This document shows positions 11,322 to 23,304 of a DNA stretch of 64,000 nt, in pieces (position 1 is the first letter of the stretch; each line of letters starts with the position of its first letter). The stretch is from Porphyra umbilicalis. Its lineage: Eukaryota > Rhodophyta > Bangiophyceae > Bangiales > Bangiaceae. The notes beneath the pieces were generated by a model that saw only the letters and a list, made by a program, of their open reading frames with translations, did not search any database and was not told the origin of the DNA. A program made the translations under genes and the position numbers. The stretch covers positions 57,453-121,452 of the forward strand of contig KV919005.1 in assembly GCA_002049455.2 (NCBI GenBank), in the 5' to 3' direction.

Positions 11322-12410
11322 ATGTTTCCTCTCGCGGTGCGCTGGCAGGTAATTCGCAACCGCCAGCGTGGCCTCAGGTGGGATTCGATCATCGAGCACT
11401 GCGGGTGCAGCAGGGCGGCAGCGATGGGATGGTGGAACAATTTCGTGCGCGGCGGGTCACCGTGGAGCGATCCCGTTCTGGAGAACAGGCACGTTGATGC
11501 GGCGCGTTTCCAAGCCCCCTTCTTACGCGCTTTGGAGAGCCTCGTGCGGTCACATCCCGAGGTTTTTCTTCGCAAGATGAAGTCGATTTTTTCCCGCTTG
11601 ATGACCTTGCCAGACTTTGACGCGTCCTGGCCCCACAGCATCTCTTCCCTCTCCCGAATGCTCAATGCTATTGGGTTCTCTGTCAAAAAAGTCGAGCGAC
11701 TGGCACAGGAGCGGTGCGCCCAGGCGGCCGAGCTCCACAGCCGGCGGTACAGCAATGTTCCAGATCGGTGCATCGTCGTCGCGGACGAGACGCACATTGA
11801 CGGAGGGGCCATGGTGCGTCCTCGAGGTTGGGGTCCAGTGGGCGACAAGGTTGAGATCCTGGCCCCCGACCCCCGCCCGCGAACGCGGTTTTCATCCATT
11901 GTGGCTGTGTCGTACACGCGGGGGGTACTGGATTTGGCCATCCACGAGACCCCCCCTGCACAAGTTGGGGATGACTGGTTGGCTTTTTGTACAAGCCTTG
12001 CAATGCGGATGAACGCGTACGTTCCTGGTGTTCCATGGGACGTCCAACTTGATGATTGTGTTTTACTTTACGATAATGCAGGTGTGCATATCCAGGCGGC
12101 GGACCAACTTCTTGCGATGAACGGCGTCCGGCGGATGCGACTTCCTCCCTACTGCCCACATCTCTCGAGCATCGAACCAACTTTTGCGGACTACAAGGCC
12201 GAAGTTCGGGACCTGGCCTTTGGCCACCCAGATCTGCCCGACCGAATGCTTCACGTGTTGGCATGGGCGTCTGTGCCTCCAGCCGCAATCCGGGGGCATT
12301 ATCACGAGGCGCGTCGGCAATCGTTGCGACACCTGCCCGAACTGACCGGGCCAGGTGGACCGTTGGAGGGTGTCTTCCGTCCCCTTCCTGTCGTGCGCAC
12401 GGCGCCGTAA
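11322..12410 (+). CDS. IS630/Tc1-type DDE transposase
   Basis: A single-exon frame of 362 residues from the ATG at 11322; the frame is open further upstream but only with a GTG. The N-terminal ~60 residues look like a helix-turn-helix region ending in a WWNNFVRGG segment. The DDE core is complete: D155 in VVADETH, D251 in LLYDNAGVH and E285 in SSIEPTF, with 33 residues between the second and third acidic residues. PPYCPHLSSIEP is the usual stretch before the glutamate in the IS630/Tc1/mariner superfamily. The enzyme would cut and paste its element at TA. No frameshift or stop interrupts it, so it may be recent or active. I could not find its terminal repeats; the poly-C tandem array just upstream may belong to the same element. 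Confidence 0.85.
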   Translation: MFPLAVRWQVIRNRQRGLRWDSIIEHCGCSRAAAMGWWNNFVRGGSPWSDPVLENRHVDAARFQAPFLRALESLVRSHPEVFLRKMKSIFSRLMTLPDFDASWPHSISSLSRMLNAIGFSVKKVERLAQERCAQAAELHSRRYSNVPDRCIVVADETHIDGGAMVRPRGWGPVGDKVEILAPDPRPRTRFSSIVAVSYTRGVLDLAIHETPPAQVGDDWLAFCTSLAMRMNAYVPGVPWDVQLDDCVLLYDNAGVHIQAADQLLAMNGVRRMRLPPYCPHLSSIEPTFADYKAEVRDLAFGHPDLPDRMLHVLAWASVPPAAIRGHYHEARRQSLRHLPELTGPGGPLEGVFRPLPVVRTAP

Positions 12411-13900
12411 CTTTTTGCTGTCTTGGACCCTCGACACGTCGACCGTTGGCTTCCAGGTGCGCTTCGTGTGTGGAGTTTTTTTGGGGTTACGTAAGTCGAC
12501 CTTGGCCCGTCGATGCCACACGGTGTGGCATTCTCCAACACGGCCCCCGCGCCACTGGACCCGCGGTTTCGGTCGTGCACTTGTTACCCACCTCCTGTGC
12601 GGGCCCGGCCTTTGGGTACCGAGGACGATTGCGGGTGCTTTGTGAATCGGTATGCGCTTGCTTGGTGTGTCCCTGGTTCTCTTTCGGTATCGTGTGGATG
12701 CCTGGTATTTCAGCCTTTCCCCGCTATGCGCCATCTGCCATCGTCTGCCACATCCCCGCTTCATGTTCTGTTGCCTAACGTGCTTTTAACTCGCCGCCCC
12801 ACTCCAATGTGGGACGTGTGCTGCGCTTCTACAGTTTGGTTTTCTGCGTTTTTTCTGATGGTTGCCGTATCTACGATGAGGGCCGAACCGGCAAGGGCTG
12901 GGTATGATTGTCGCCTCGCTCTCTTTCTCGAGGGGGGTGCAGCGGGAGCTATGCCAAAATATTCTCCGACGCATTGCATTCAATCTTCGACCGGCTCCGT
13001 CTTGTGTCTACACAGTCAGCATTCCCACAGACCGTTGCACCTGTCGCCTCTCCCCTTTTTGTTTGTATCTCTCGCTTGGGGCCGCCCTTGCTCTGACCGC
13101 CACATCTGGTCTTACTCACCTTAGCGCACGCTGACCGCTCCCAACTCACGCGCCGGCCCCGGCTTAGTACACCATTCAGCGTCAGATTCACTGACCATCT
13201 CAGCCAGACAAGACGTCCGGCATTCGCTCCTTCTGCTCGCCGTGCCATATCCATCTCGCTCCTCGCTGAGCACTCCACTTCGTTTCGATTCCCATCTGTG
13301 CGGTGGAAAACTGCTTGCTCGCATCGTAGACTGTTTCTGATGTACTGCTGGCCTGTGCCTCGGCCAACCATCCGTGTTTACCTTTGGGCTCGGCTGTTCC
13401 CAGCGTTTGCAACCTGTGTTTCCCTCTCTCTCTTGGCGCCTTACTTTGGCCGCCACCACTTGTACAGAGCATCTGTCTCATCGCCGCTTGAATGCAAACA
13501 ATAGCAGCTTGCTGGAATCGGTTTTCGCCCTCTCATCGCGTCGTTGCGAATGCGAGGCAACTCACTGGTCTCTGATGGCAAGATGACTGATGGACGCCTA
13601 GGCTTGCAGCACATACCCTCTCGTTGCTAATCATGCCACAGAGGAACGTGGAAAGTCCAGCGCCAATGACAACTGGGTGCGCTTATCGCCTGATGTTCTA
13701 TCGTCCGAGGGGAAGGGTATAGATGCAAAAAGGACGCTCTAGGCTGACAATAAAGGTACCCATCCATCTCCTGTATGGCTCCTCTAGTCACCCCCAGCAC
13801 ATCTGTCCAATGAAACGTACACAACAAGAAGATGAATGCACCCGACTCAAAACGATGCGGCAAAGAGATGCAGGCCGGGTTGCGAGCGGCGACTTGGGCA
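12411..13900. other. Intergenic, nothing recognised
   Basis: Moderate composition, rich in CT on the plus strand (for example 13030-13480). Overlapping short frames only; no motif or repeat recognised. It may include the 3' end of the Tc1-type element. Confidence 0.4.
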
Positions 13901-15766
13901 TCAGCGCTGCGCAGGGCGCAGAGATGCAATCCAGTCCCGGCAGCTCGCTTTGTGGCAGCCAAGCGCCTTGTTGGTGGCTGCAAAGTGAGAAAAAAGATGA
14001 GTCACGAGCTCCTCGACGTCTGCTGACCCCCCCAGCGTGGAACCGCGGATGCCGAACTCAGTTGCAGCTGCCTCAACAAGAGACATAAACTCGGCCCTCT
14101 CAGAGCCAGTCTCGTCTGCAAATACCCACTCGGTCAACGAGCCCGCGACTTGAGACGGGGCCAATCGAGGAGGACCAAAAGGCCCAGTAACACCAGGGGT
14201 GCCGGCATCGTCCAAAAGGACGACCGGTGCGACGTCAGAAATTCGCTGCGACCTGCAGGCATAAGCCAACGGAAACAGACGTAGAAAAAAAGAACACTGG
14301 TGCAAAAGAATGGAGCGAGGTAGTACCAAGTAACGCAATGAAGGCAGAATGGGAAACATCGAGAAAGATGTGAACACAATGTGCGGCATAATGGACCTAA
14401 ACAGAAAGACAACGTACAGGCGACGGGATCCCTGGGGGGCCTCAAGCCCAACAGCTGCATCCCGGAGCCGCTTGGCCGACCGTTCTTCAGCGTCGACGCG
14501 TCGGCCGCTCAGAACGGCTAGCGCCATGCCAGCGGCATCATTCGATGCCACCCCACTTGGTGCGCCCGTCACGTTGGTGACAGCGCCGGCCCAGGCGCTG
14601 GTTACAGCGTCCAGGCCAGCATCAGCACAGCGTGCCTGCTCTTTGCTTGCCGCAACGTTAGCAGCAGACACAGTGGAGGCTGGCGACCCCAGCCCGACGA
14701 GCGTCTCGATAACGTCCGTCCGTGGTCTGGACGCGCTCGCAAGGTTGGCCACAAGCCCATTGCGTCGGCGCTGCTCCATCTCCAGCTTCTCGTCTTCTGC
14801 CTCACACGTGGCACGGCTGCGCTGCGCGGCGCTCTCCAGGATCCACGGCTGGCGCGATTGTGGGCACGCGTAGGAGAGATGCGAAAGTTTGGCACTGGGC
14901 TTCTTTGTGAAGGAAATGCCGCCCTTTGTGATGTTCTTTTTGAACAGCCGCGGGCTCAACGCGATAGTAATGGGCTGGTGTCCCTTCTTGTAGCACTTCG
15001 TGCATCTGTGGTGCGCGATTCAAACCCAGAGATGGCCGAGAAGAGTCAGGGCATCACAGGAAGTTAACAGCACGGTACAAAGCAATGATCTGAACAGCGT
15101 GGCGATGATAGATATAGAGGGCGTGAGATGGGGTACCGCACTGAAGAGCCATCGGAGGAGCAGCAGGTGACCATGTGGGCCCACGGGGAGCCGAAATGGG
15201 ATGACAGATACGAGAAAATACCGTCCGATACCCACTCAGCAGCCGGGACAACGTACAATTTGAGGCAGTCACAGCCATCCTTGGTGCAAGGTACCGGGGA
15301 GTAGTACGCGTCTGTTGGTTCCAATGCCGACGGGCACTGGATGCGGTTCTTGACGATGATGCAGTCTTTGAAGTAGTGTACGCTTCCCGACGCGTATTTC
15401 TTACGGTACCCGCAAGCGCCACAGCTTGCAAACACAGGCGCGTCCGGGGATGTTGGGGATGAACTGGCACCGGCCGGGACGGCCGACTGGACCGGTGCAC
15501 CTCCATGCGGGGAAATGGAGCCTGAAAGAAGGCAAACACGCGTGCAATGGCAGGCAGGAGTAGATCGGTCCGTATCAGCCGGAGGAATAAGCAAAAGGGA
15601 ACAGAACTGGTGTCAGAAAGGTAATTGGATATGCCGTACTCCATGCGGTCCCGCAGCGCGCGGCGGGGTCTTCGTGTAGGTGTGTCGCGCCCGGCCAGCC
15701 GCGTACGCGTACAAGCGTCCTCCCGCCGACGTACTCATGGCTGCTGTAGGGGATATGCAAAGACAA
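13901..15766 (-). CDS. Four-exon Cys-rich protein of unknown function
   Basis: I assemble exons 15766-15640, 15521-15236, 15005-14418 and 14252-13901 with matching phases, giving 450 residues. Introns are 15639-15522 (GTACGG...TTTCAG), 15235-15006 (GTGGGT...CACAG) and 14417-14253 (GTACGTTG...CTGCAG). The last intron is 165 bases without an in-frame stop, so an unspliced frame would read through. The middle of the protein has paired cysteines: CGACGYRKKY, a CTKDGCDC stretch, and CTKCYKKGH formed across the second junction, suggesting zinc binding. A charged segment (EAEDEKLEMEQRRR) follows, then an Ala-rich part. I do not recognise the family. It could be a DNA-binding host factor or a transposon accessory protein. 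The first exon is the least certain part. Confidence 0.55.
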
Positions 15767-15926
15767 GCGCGACTCGCGTCGACGTAGCAGCGACGGGGAC
15801 GGGTGGCGGGACAGTGATGGGCGTGACGTCGTGACGCCGCATGAGCGGTGGATGACGCAGCATCGGTGATGTCACGGCCCGCGGTCCGAACATTCCTCAA
15901 ATACCGACAAAAGTTTTGCACGAAGA

Positions 15927-16024
15927 CTGGAACAAATCTCAAAAGTGGAAAAGACGGATCGGAATATTTGTGAGGCTGGAACAGTTCTTAAAACAGGAGA
16001 GGACGGATCGGAAGATTTGTGACG
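15927..16024. repeat. 49-bp direct repeat, two copies
   Basis: A unit starting CTGGAACA and ending in GACGGATCGGAA-ATTTGTGA occurs at 15927 and again at 15976 with several substitutions. Confidence 0.75.
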
Positions 16025-16110
16025 GGCAAACAATCTTGCGTATCAGATGTAATTGCATGGCATCAATATCTGATCCGTTTCGACAGGCAGAAGAGTCAGA
16101 TGCAGAAGGT

Positions 16111-16228
16111 GATCCACTTTTTCTGGGAAGCACAATAAGCGGATCGTCTGCTTGGGACTCATTCTCCATCAAAGCCTCATCGAGGCTTCGATGCGCCATC
16201 GATCCATCGAAAAATGGGTCGATGACTG
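16111..16228 (-). repeat. Dispersed repeat with TCGATG words
   Basis: 16111-16136 is the exact inverse of 9601-9626. 16145-16228, read in reverse, matches about 42139-42215: both contain TTTCGATGG-TCGATG followed by ATCGAAGCCTCGATG and, further on, a GTCC-A-GACGAT block. Two repeat pieces are thus joined here. TCGA-rich sequence continues to about 16910. Confidence 0.65.
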
Positions 16229-17407
16229 TCATAGAGGTTCTCATCGAGCCCATCGAATCGATGTCACTTCAGTTTGAGAGCACAAGCAGGGAACCATCTG
16301 ATTGGACACCTGAATGATCTTGTGTGTGGATCTCAGGGATACTGTCCGTTCAGAATGCCATTTGTATGTATTTGCCACGCCAGTAATCTCAGCAGACATC
16401 CGTTCCGCCGTCGTCGAGACCATCTTCTTCACGAAGACGGGTGTCGCGAACGCATTTGACTTCGTCTCGGAAAGCATAAAAACCTGCGATGTCGCCGCAC
16501 GCGGGGCACCGCGAAACACAAGCCGGAGGACTGCAAGCGTCCAAAAAAACCATCGTTTGTGCAGTCAAGATGTCGAAAGACCGCCTCTCACGCGAAGTGG
16601 CCGAAGCCCCAGGCATGTACATGACACGCACGCAACGTCACAACGCGGTGCCCGAATCTCGACTAAGCCATGTCGACCTTGCTCGCGTCCAAGGTCGCGA
16701 TGTGATGAGATGTCAGTCAATACCTGCATGCAGATGTGAGTAATCATTGTAAATGTGTCGGCACGGATTCTCAGTCTCATCGGCCGATGACACCACTCTC
16801 ATCGAAATGGTTTTCATCAAAGGTCTCATCCATGTCGATCGAAACCCCCCTCCAGATGACTAGATCCTGTCGGGTCCCGATGTCATCGGAAAAGGGCCTT
16901 CGATGGGAAAAGGTCCCAAGTAGACGATATTGACTGCAACAAGACCAAGCGCGGCAAGAAGTGCGTTGCTGCGTTCCACTCTCCGGACGGCCCAGATGGC
17001 GCCGTCTCTCGAGAACAGCCGCGCCTTGCGCCATGGCCTGCACGGTGATAGAGGCGGCCGACCGCCAAGCCGAGCTCGCATTTAAACAGAAGGTGTCGGT
17101 GCGGTGATCAAAATCGACCGCAAGCACATTGTGGACGGCAAACCACATCATGGACAACGGTGGCGTGGTGCGGCGCCCCAGGCGGCGGCAGCTGCTTCAT
17201 GGGTGGACGATGGCCGTGGCAGCGGTGGCGGCGGTGGCGACGGCAATAGCTGTCGAGCGTCTGCGGGCAGCGGTAGCGCAAGCAACGACTTGCACGCCCG
17301 CATCGACGGGGCCAGAGGAGAACATTACTGCGCCGGTATGGACATAGTGAACGTGGGGATTCGAGTACACCCAGTGCAGTGTGGGGCGGAAAACAACGGA
17401 GAATCAA

Positions 17408-18742
17408 CCCTACGGGAAAACTTTCCTGGATAACCAGGTTTTTTAACCCTAAGATCCGGGAAAACCCCGGATCTTGATGGCTTCGAGTCGATTTCGACGG
17501 GAAACAGTGCCGATTTTGCGCTCTCGGGCGCCTGGGCAGAATGCAAACAGCATTCGCAGCCTCCTGCGTGCAGTAGCAATTGCTGACCGGCAGGCAATCC
17601 AGGATCTTGGGCGGCCGCGCGCTTCTCGAGATACGATCCTCCACCCCATCACCCAGGAAGCGGTCGGTGAGCGGCCGAGATCGTTGGGTCTTGGGAAGCC
17701 CCCTCCCCCTATCAGGAGCCCGGGTGGCGGGGTTGTCACCCAGCGCGCCACCACATAAGCACGCCCGGACAAGATCGGCCGCTCGACAACTCCTGTGGTG
17801 TTGCATGCTGCACGGGAGCTTGCGACCACCCCCCAGCCTACCATCGACCAACCCCTCATCCTTCCCGGCAGCCCCGCCCCCCCTCTCCCCCCCCTCCCCC
17901 CCATCTTTCGATGCACCTGGACGCCTGCTCCTGCGCCACCATTCCCCCTGCAGACGTCGATGTTCTTTGCGCTGGTAAGTGGCTTTTTTTGCTTGCCCAG
18001 TTATGGAGGGATCATCGCCGTGTGCCGCCGCGAGCACGCCTCTCATCATCGCGTTGCCTCCCGCTGTGGCCGCCAACTCTCACCCCGCTGTTTCATCCCG
18101 CTGGTCATGATCACGGCCGCTGACCGGACTGCCAGCTGCCTTCAGTCCTTCCCATGCCGAAGTAGGTGACTGGATCTTTCGTTGGAGGGATGAGTGATTG
18201 ACGAGCACCATTACCGGACAATGAAGACTGTTCATTGACAGCTATGCGCTTTATGTTTGCCTCGTGGTTTTCTGAGCACTGTTACTGTTTTCTGGTCTGG
18301 TCATGCGCTTCATGCTTTGCTTCTTCTAGTGCTTGTGTCTGTCAGTTGTTCAGCTGGAAGGGGGAGAGGGGGAGCTCGCGGATGTCGCGCCGTACCATGC
18401 GTTTGCGTTCATTTTGCCTGCTTGGTGGCACTCGATCGCCCTTCATGTCGCTATTATTAATAGGATGAATAAACGCGATTACGGTAAAGAAGCTGTAAGC
18501 GTGTACATTATGGAGCACGATCGGCCAATCGTAACGGGGCTTACAGTGACGTGAGGAGTGTTGTGAACCAATCAAAGTCCCATCTGATCCAGCTTTTTTC
18601 CTGGATCTTGAGCCATCGATGTGCCCTCACGACCGAAACGCAGCGGACAAACTTGGATGATACAGCCCCAACACATCACCTGTGACTGTCAAACTGAAGC
18701 GTTTTGAGCCGGCTGGATATCCAGGAAATTTTTCCCGTAGGG
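17408..18742. mobile_element. Non-autonomous CACTA-like element (1.3 kb)
   Basis: The left end 17408-17437 and the inverse of the right end 18713-18742 read CCCTACGGGAAAA-TTTCCTGGATA-CCAG, nearly identical over ~28 bases. The element is flanked by CAA at 17405-17407 and CAA at 18743-18745, a 3-bp target duplication as in CACTA (EnSpm) transposons. The ends share CCCTAC and GGGAAA/AAGAAA spacing with the big element at 47473-53854. Subterminal palindromes (CCTGGATAACCAGG; GATCCGGG-AAAA-CCCCGGATC) resemble the binding-site clusters of such elements. No transposase frame is present, so it would depend on an enzyme supplied elsewhere. Confidence 0.85.
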
Positions 18743-18749
18743 CAAACCT

Positions 18750-19200
18750 ATGATGTTTGTGCGAGAGACTGTCCCGGGAACGAGCGATACACCCAAGCTG
18801 CAGAGGTGGTCGACTAACTCGGTCCTTGAATCTTGGCTGCGCGGTGAGCGAGCGCAACTCCACGCCTGACTCCTGACGACTGTTTTTCGCCAACGGCAGG
18901 CGCGCTACGCGGACGCGCTGCGGACGGCGGTGAGCCCGGTGGCCTTTGGCGTTCAACCGCCTGGGACTGTGGTGCATACGCACGATGGGGATCCAGTACG
19001 TCCATAGCGGGAGCGCGACAAGTGGCAGCATGGGGGAGTGTGATTGAAGAAGAGTGAGAGCATGGACTGCCTCGTGTGACTGTGCTTGATGGTCTTAAGT
19101 ACTGACCTTTCCATGCATGGCACACATATGTGTGAGAGAGGACGCTGGCATGAATGTCACTATTGCATGTGTGCCGCTCCCGCCCCCCCCTATCCTCACA
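18750..19200. other. Short intergenic or upstream exon region
   Basis: No gene is supported. The pyrimidine-rich stretch ending CCTATCCTCACAG just before 19202 looks like a splice acceptor, so an upstream exon of the next gene may lie here. Confidence 0.35.
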
Positions 19201-19201
19201 G

Positions 19202-21248
19202 ATGTACCAAGTACAGCTCGACTTGCTGCGGCATCTGCGTATTCAAAGCCACCCGTGCTTTGAGCGCTCGAACAGTACGCCGTGCGGGCTGTCACCTTCG
19301 CACCCCGCCGCGAGCGGCATCACCGTCTATGATTTTCACGATCCTGAGGCAAACCTACAGGGTGTCGCCGTGCAGACTGAGGTTGCAGGCATCTGTCTCG
19401 ACGCGGCGTGCCTCAACCTCACCACCGTCGCTCTGCATCGTGTGCCAGTTGGTGGCGGCGGAGGGTCTGCCGCCGCTTGCAGCTACCAGCTGGTGCGGGG
19501 GGGCAACCTTACCTCAATTGTGGCAGCTTTATCGACGGTTGAGGAGGTTAACATGGACAAGCTGATGCAGCACCCACAGTACATCAAGTACGGCGTTGTA
19601 GTCCGCAACGCGGACCGGCGTTGGAATGCCCGTGGGTACCGGGACGTAAGTTGACAGCCTTGGAAGTCGACGGAGGGGACTCGGGGCCTTGGCCGTTGTG
19701 TTCATCCGCTGAGATGCTGGGCGCGCTGCGAGCGCATTTGAGGTGACGTCTTTCGAAAGAGCCAGGGTGAAACTAACAGAAGTGGCAACGATGGTGCCGG
19801 ACGGGCTGGGATTGCTCGTTATCGATCGCCTGCATTCCCGTTACCCAACTGTCTACCTCTTGGACTGCAGGTGGTGCGGCCGCTCCCGGTCAACACCTCC
19901 CCGGTGTGCTGCAACCTGTCTACGCTTTCTATGGCAGGTCTTGATACGTACGCCGCCGATCTGACGCCGGCGGGCGATCCCGTCCCTGGGAGTTCTTCTC
20001 TCCTGCCCGCCACCACGTCGGGGAGACTACCCCCGGGATGTGGGTCGTGCGACGGCCCGTCGGCCACTGCGCCCCCAAGTGACCCAGCAACGGCCACGGC
20101 GCTGCTCTCAGCACCCGCGGCGGGGTCATTTCCGGCCCCTCCTGCCCGCTTCGTTCACATCGGCGACGTAGGGAACACGGGCGAGCTTGCCACCAAATGT
20201 TCCCGCCACGGGGACACGCTGCGCGTGGCAGCCGCCGCCGCTGCGTCGACTCAAGATGCGGTGGCGACTGGGTTGGAAGGCCGAGCCTTTCTCTCCGACC
20301 CGCCGCCGCTGGTGTCCGAGCCGGAGATTTGGCTGTCAGCGGTGGCGGCGATGCAAGGGCTCGTCGCCCTCTTTTACTTGCTGTTTTTGCCCAGGGACGG
20401 TGGGTGGGTGGCGAAGCTGGTTCGGGCAGAGGGCAATGGGGAAATCTCACCGCGGCAGCGAAGGAATGGCCATAGGGTGCTGGTTGTGCTTGCCGTGATA
20501 CTTGCCATGTGCGTGAAGCTGCAGCATGGGCACTGGGCACGAGGGGCGTCCTGGTGCAACGGGTATTCCGAGCTGTGGGTCATGACGCGCTCTTTTGCAT
20601 GAGACTGCGTGCTGCGTGAGGAAATTTTGCCAATCCATCGTGGTGCTTGGTACTCACCATTGGGGATTTTGTTGTCGGTTGCGGTGCTGACTGTAGCCCT
20701 TTCTGTCCGGTTTATGTTTGATCGCTTGGTGTTTTTGGATTCGGCTATCGGTGCGACGCAGCGCTGAAGTGTTTCCGTTGCTCTGGTCGCTGCGCCAAGA
20801 GCGAGAAGCCGCCAACTGGGTGGGTCTCTTTGCGCACCTGGACCTGGTCGCCGTCATGCCTGGCCCCGCTGTCCTCTCCGACACCCCGCTACCACCCCCA
20901 CCACCGGTCGCCGCTTTCCCCCCTGTGCCGCCAGACGTAGTGGAGGGCCCACTCGAAGCGGCCCCGTGCAGCACCGGCGTGGTGTTCATGCTGCTGCCGG
21001 TGCTCGGACGTGCGAGCTACATCGATACCAATGTCGAGTGGCTGTGGGGAATCATGGGGGGGACTTCTCTCGTGGTGGTGCTGCTGAGCCTATTCGCCAT
21101 AGGGCCTCGCGCACTTCGGCTGGTGGACCAGCGGCGAGCGGGGGTGCCGGCGGATGATGAGGTGGAGGCGAATCCCCCCCCCGCGGAGGCCGTGGTCGCT
21201 GCGGCGGCACAAGAGGCGAATGATGAGGCTGGGGCGGGTAGGCCGTAG
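19202..21248 (+). CDS. Multi-exon membrane protein, family unknown
   Basis: Three exons keep one frame: 19202-19645, 19871-20578 and 20697-21248 (about 567 residues). The first intron is clear (GTAAGTTG at 19646 to CTGCAG at 19870). The second (20579-20696, GTCATG...CTGTAG) is chosen only because it preserves phase and avoids a TGA. The first exon is Cys-containing and would be outside a membrane. Hydrophobic segments follow, including AMQGLVALFYLLFL, VLVVLAVILAMCV, FLSGLCLIAWCFWI and GGTSLVVVLLSLFAIG, so about four membrane spans. The tail is acidic, Ala-rich and probably disordered. The ATG at 19202 sits right after a CTCACAG acceptor and there is no signal peptide, so the true start may be in an upstream exon. 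I do not recognise the family. Confidence 0.5.
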
Positions 21249-21599
21249 GAGGCCAGAACGGGGGCCGCCCGACGGCAGGTGGACCCCAGCGTGGGTGTGC
21301 GTGCTTTGTGCTTGTCGCGTCGCCGAGTTTGATCCTAGAAAGTTGCTGTGCGCAAGAGGCCAAGGAGAAAAGGTCCAGGGTCAATCGAAGGGGCGAGGAG
21401 GAAATCCGAGGTGGGCAGCCAGAATCCAGACCCACCACACGGGTGATCCGCAGCCATCGCGGCCACCCGTGTCTCACCCCCACCTTGAAGAGAGGGCACA
21501 GAGTGCAGTGAGCAGCCTCGGATCGTGTGCTACGCCAGGACACAGCAAAACAAGCCCGGATAAAAAGGGCACCTACAACTATGCTGTTGTCATACCATT

Positions 21600-23130
21600 T
21601 CCGTACCACACCACGAAAAGCTCCTCCCTCTGCCACCGCCCGCCCCCCGCCCCCCCCTGCCGTACCGCACCCGAGTGCACGGGCGCCGCGGGTACGGGGT
21701 GGCAGGCGCGCCGCGGCCACCGCCTGTCACTGGCGTGGCAACGCGGCGGCGCGCCGTGGTGCCTTCACCAGAGGGCCGCCGACAGCGCGGCGGCCCAACG
21801 ACGGGCACGGCGACGGCAGCGTCCGCGGCGGCGGCGGCGGCGGCGGCATGGTGGGGTCGGGATCGACCCGCTGCCCCCCCCCATGCCGCGGCAGCAATGA
21901 ACGGTAGACGCGGCCGTTGCACTGCGCCCGCCGCCGCCACCGCCGCCGCACCCGCCGCCGCCACTTGCCGCCGCTTGCCGCCGCTTGCCGTCGCTTGCCC
22001 CCGCCCGCTGCTGTCGCACCCATCGCCACCGACGGCGGCGGTGACGCGCCCGCCCCCCGTCGGCACGGCGACCCGGGCTGTGGCAGCCGCCACAGGGATG
22101 CTCCCGCCGCCGCTGCCCGTAGCCACGAAGCTCGACGGGGGCGGCGTCCCCCCCACCCTTTCGCCGCGCGTGCGGCCCAACGGGTGCAGCCGTCGTGGCC
22201 GCGACGGTGACAGTGGCGGCCGTGGCATGGCACCGCCATCAGTCGGCCGACGCGCTGGAGGCAGGGTGTAGGGACGGGGAGAGGGGAGCGAGAACGTGGC
22301 CACCGACGGCCGCGCGGCGCCCGGGGCCGCGCAGCCGCCGTGCTTCGCGCCGCACGGCCGCCACGCCGCCGCCGCGAACCGCGGCGGAGCGACGGCCGTG
22401 CGTGTCGAGGCAGCGTCCTTCCCCCCCCCCCGCTCTCCCCAGTGCCGCCATTTTCGCCTCCCCTCCACAAGCACTGAACGCAGCAGCAGCCGCTGCTTCG
22501 TGACGTTGCGACAGCGGCGGCGGCGGCAACGTCGTCGCCCGCCACCGACCGGCCCGCCGCCGGCCGTCGGCCAACCAAAGGGGCACGCGTCGCCCGTGGC
22601 GACCGCCACCGACGGCCTTGCGGTCCCGTCGCGGGCGCGTGGCAGAGGCGTGACTCTGGCCACAGGCGCAAGGCGTTTCCCGGCCGTCACTGACGGCGGC
22701 GCAGCCGCCCACACGCGGGCCCACACGCACACGAGTGGCCCGCCCGTTCCCCCCCCCTCCTCGCCGCCCGCCGCCCGCCGCCAACCGTCATTTCGCCGGC
22801 GGCACCGCCGACGGCGCCCGCTAGCCACGGTACCGCCCCCGGCCAATCTCGGAGGCGGGGGTGGCAGCGGCCGGCGGCCACAGCCCCGGCGCGGCACCCG
22901 CCCACTTGCAGAACGTGCGGCGACCGATGTCGCTACGGCGGCGGCCGCCAGCCCGTGCAGCCGCAGCCGCCGCCACCACATGCACTCGCGCACCGCAGTC
23001 CCCACCCGATCCCCCTCCAGCGTGCCGGCAACCGCTGTGACGTCCGCGGTGGCAGCGACGCTGCCCGCCGCTCGCGTCGCCCACCACTACCAGTGACGCC
23101 GCCGTCGGTCGGCCGCCAACTCGTCAAGGT
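21600..23130. other. GC-rich simple DNA, no supported gene
   Basis: Long open frames exist on both strands (up to 471 codons on minus) but consist of Arg/Ala/Gly/Pro runs from CCG/CGG/GCC words. No motif, conserved core or plausible exon border was found. Confidence 0.5.
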
Positions 23131-23304
23131 TGTTACGACGGAACAGGTGCGCGGGGAAGGAAGCATGTACACGCCAAGAGACGCGGCTGCACGTCATCGC
23201 CCCGCCTCGGCTGGTCTGTCAACACGTAGTCAGCCACCGCGCTGGTCTCGCGCGACGCCCACACGGGCCCGACTGTGGATCTCCCCCGCACCCCCCGCCC
23301 CCCT

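Noticed and set aside
21590-23005. 471-codon minus-strand open frame
   Set aside because: Arg/Ala/Gly simple sequence from CGG/GCC words, mirrored by open plus-strand frames. No non-repetitive core.
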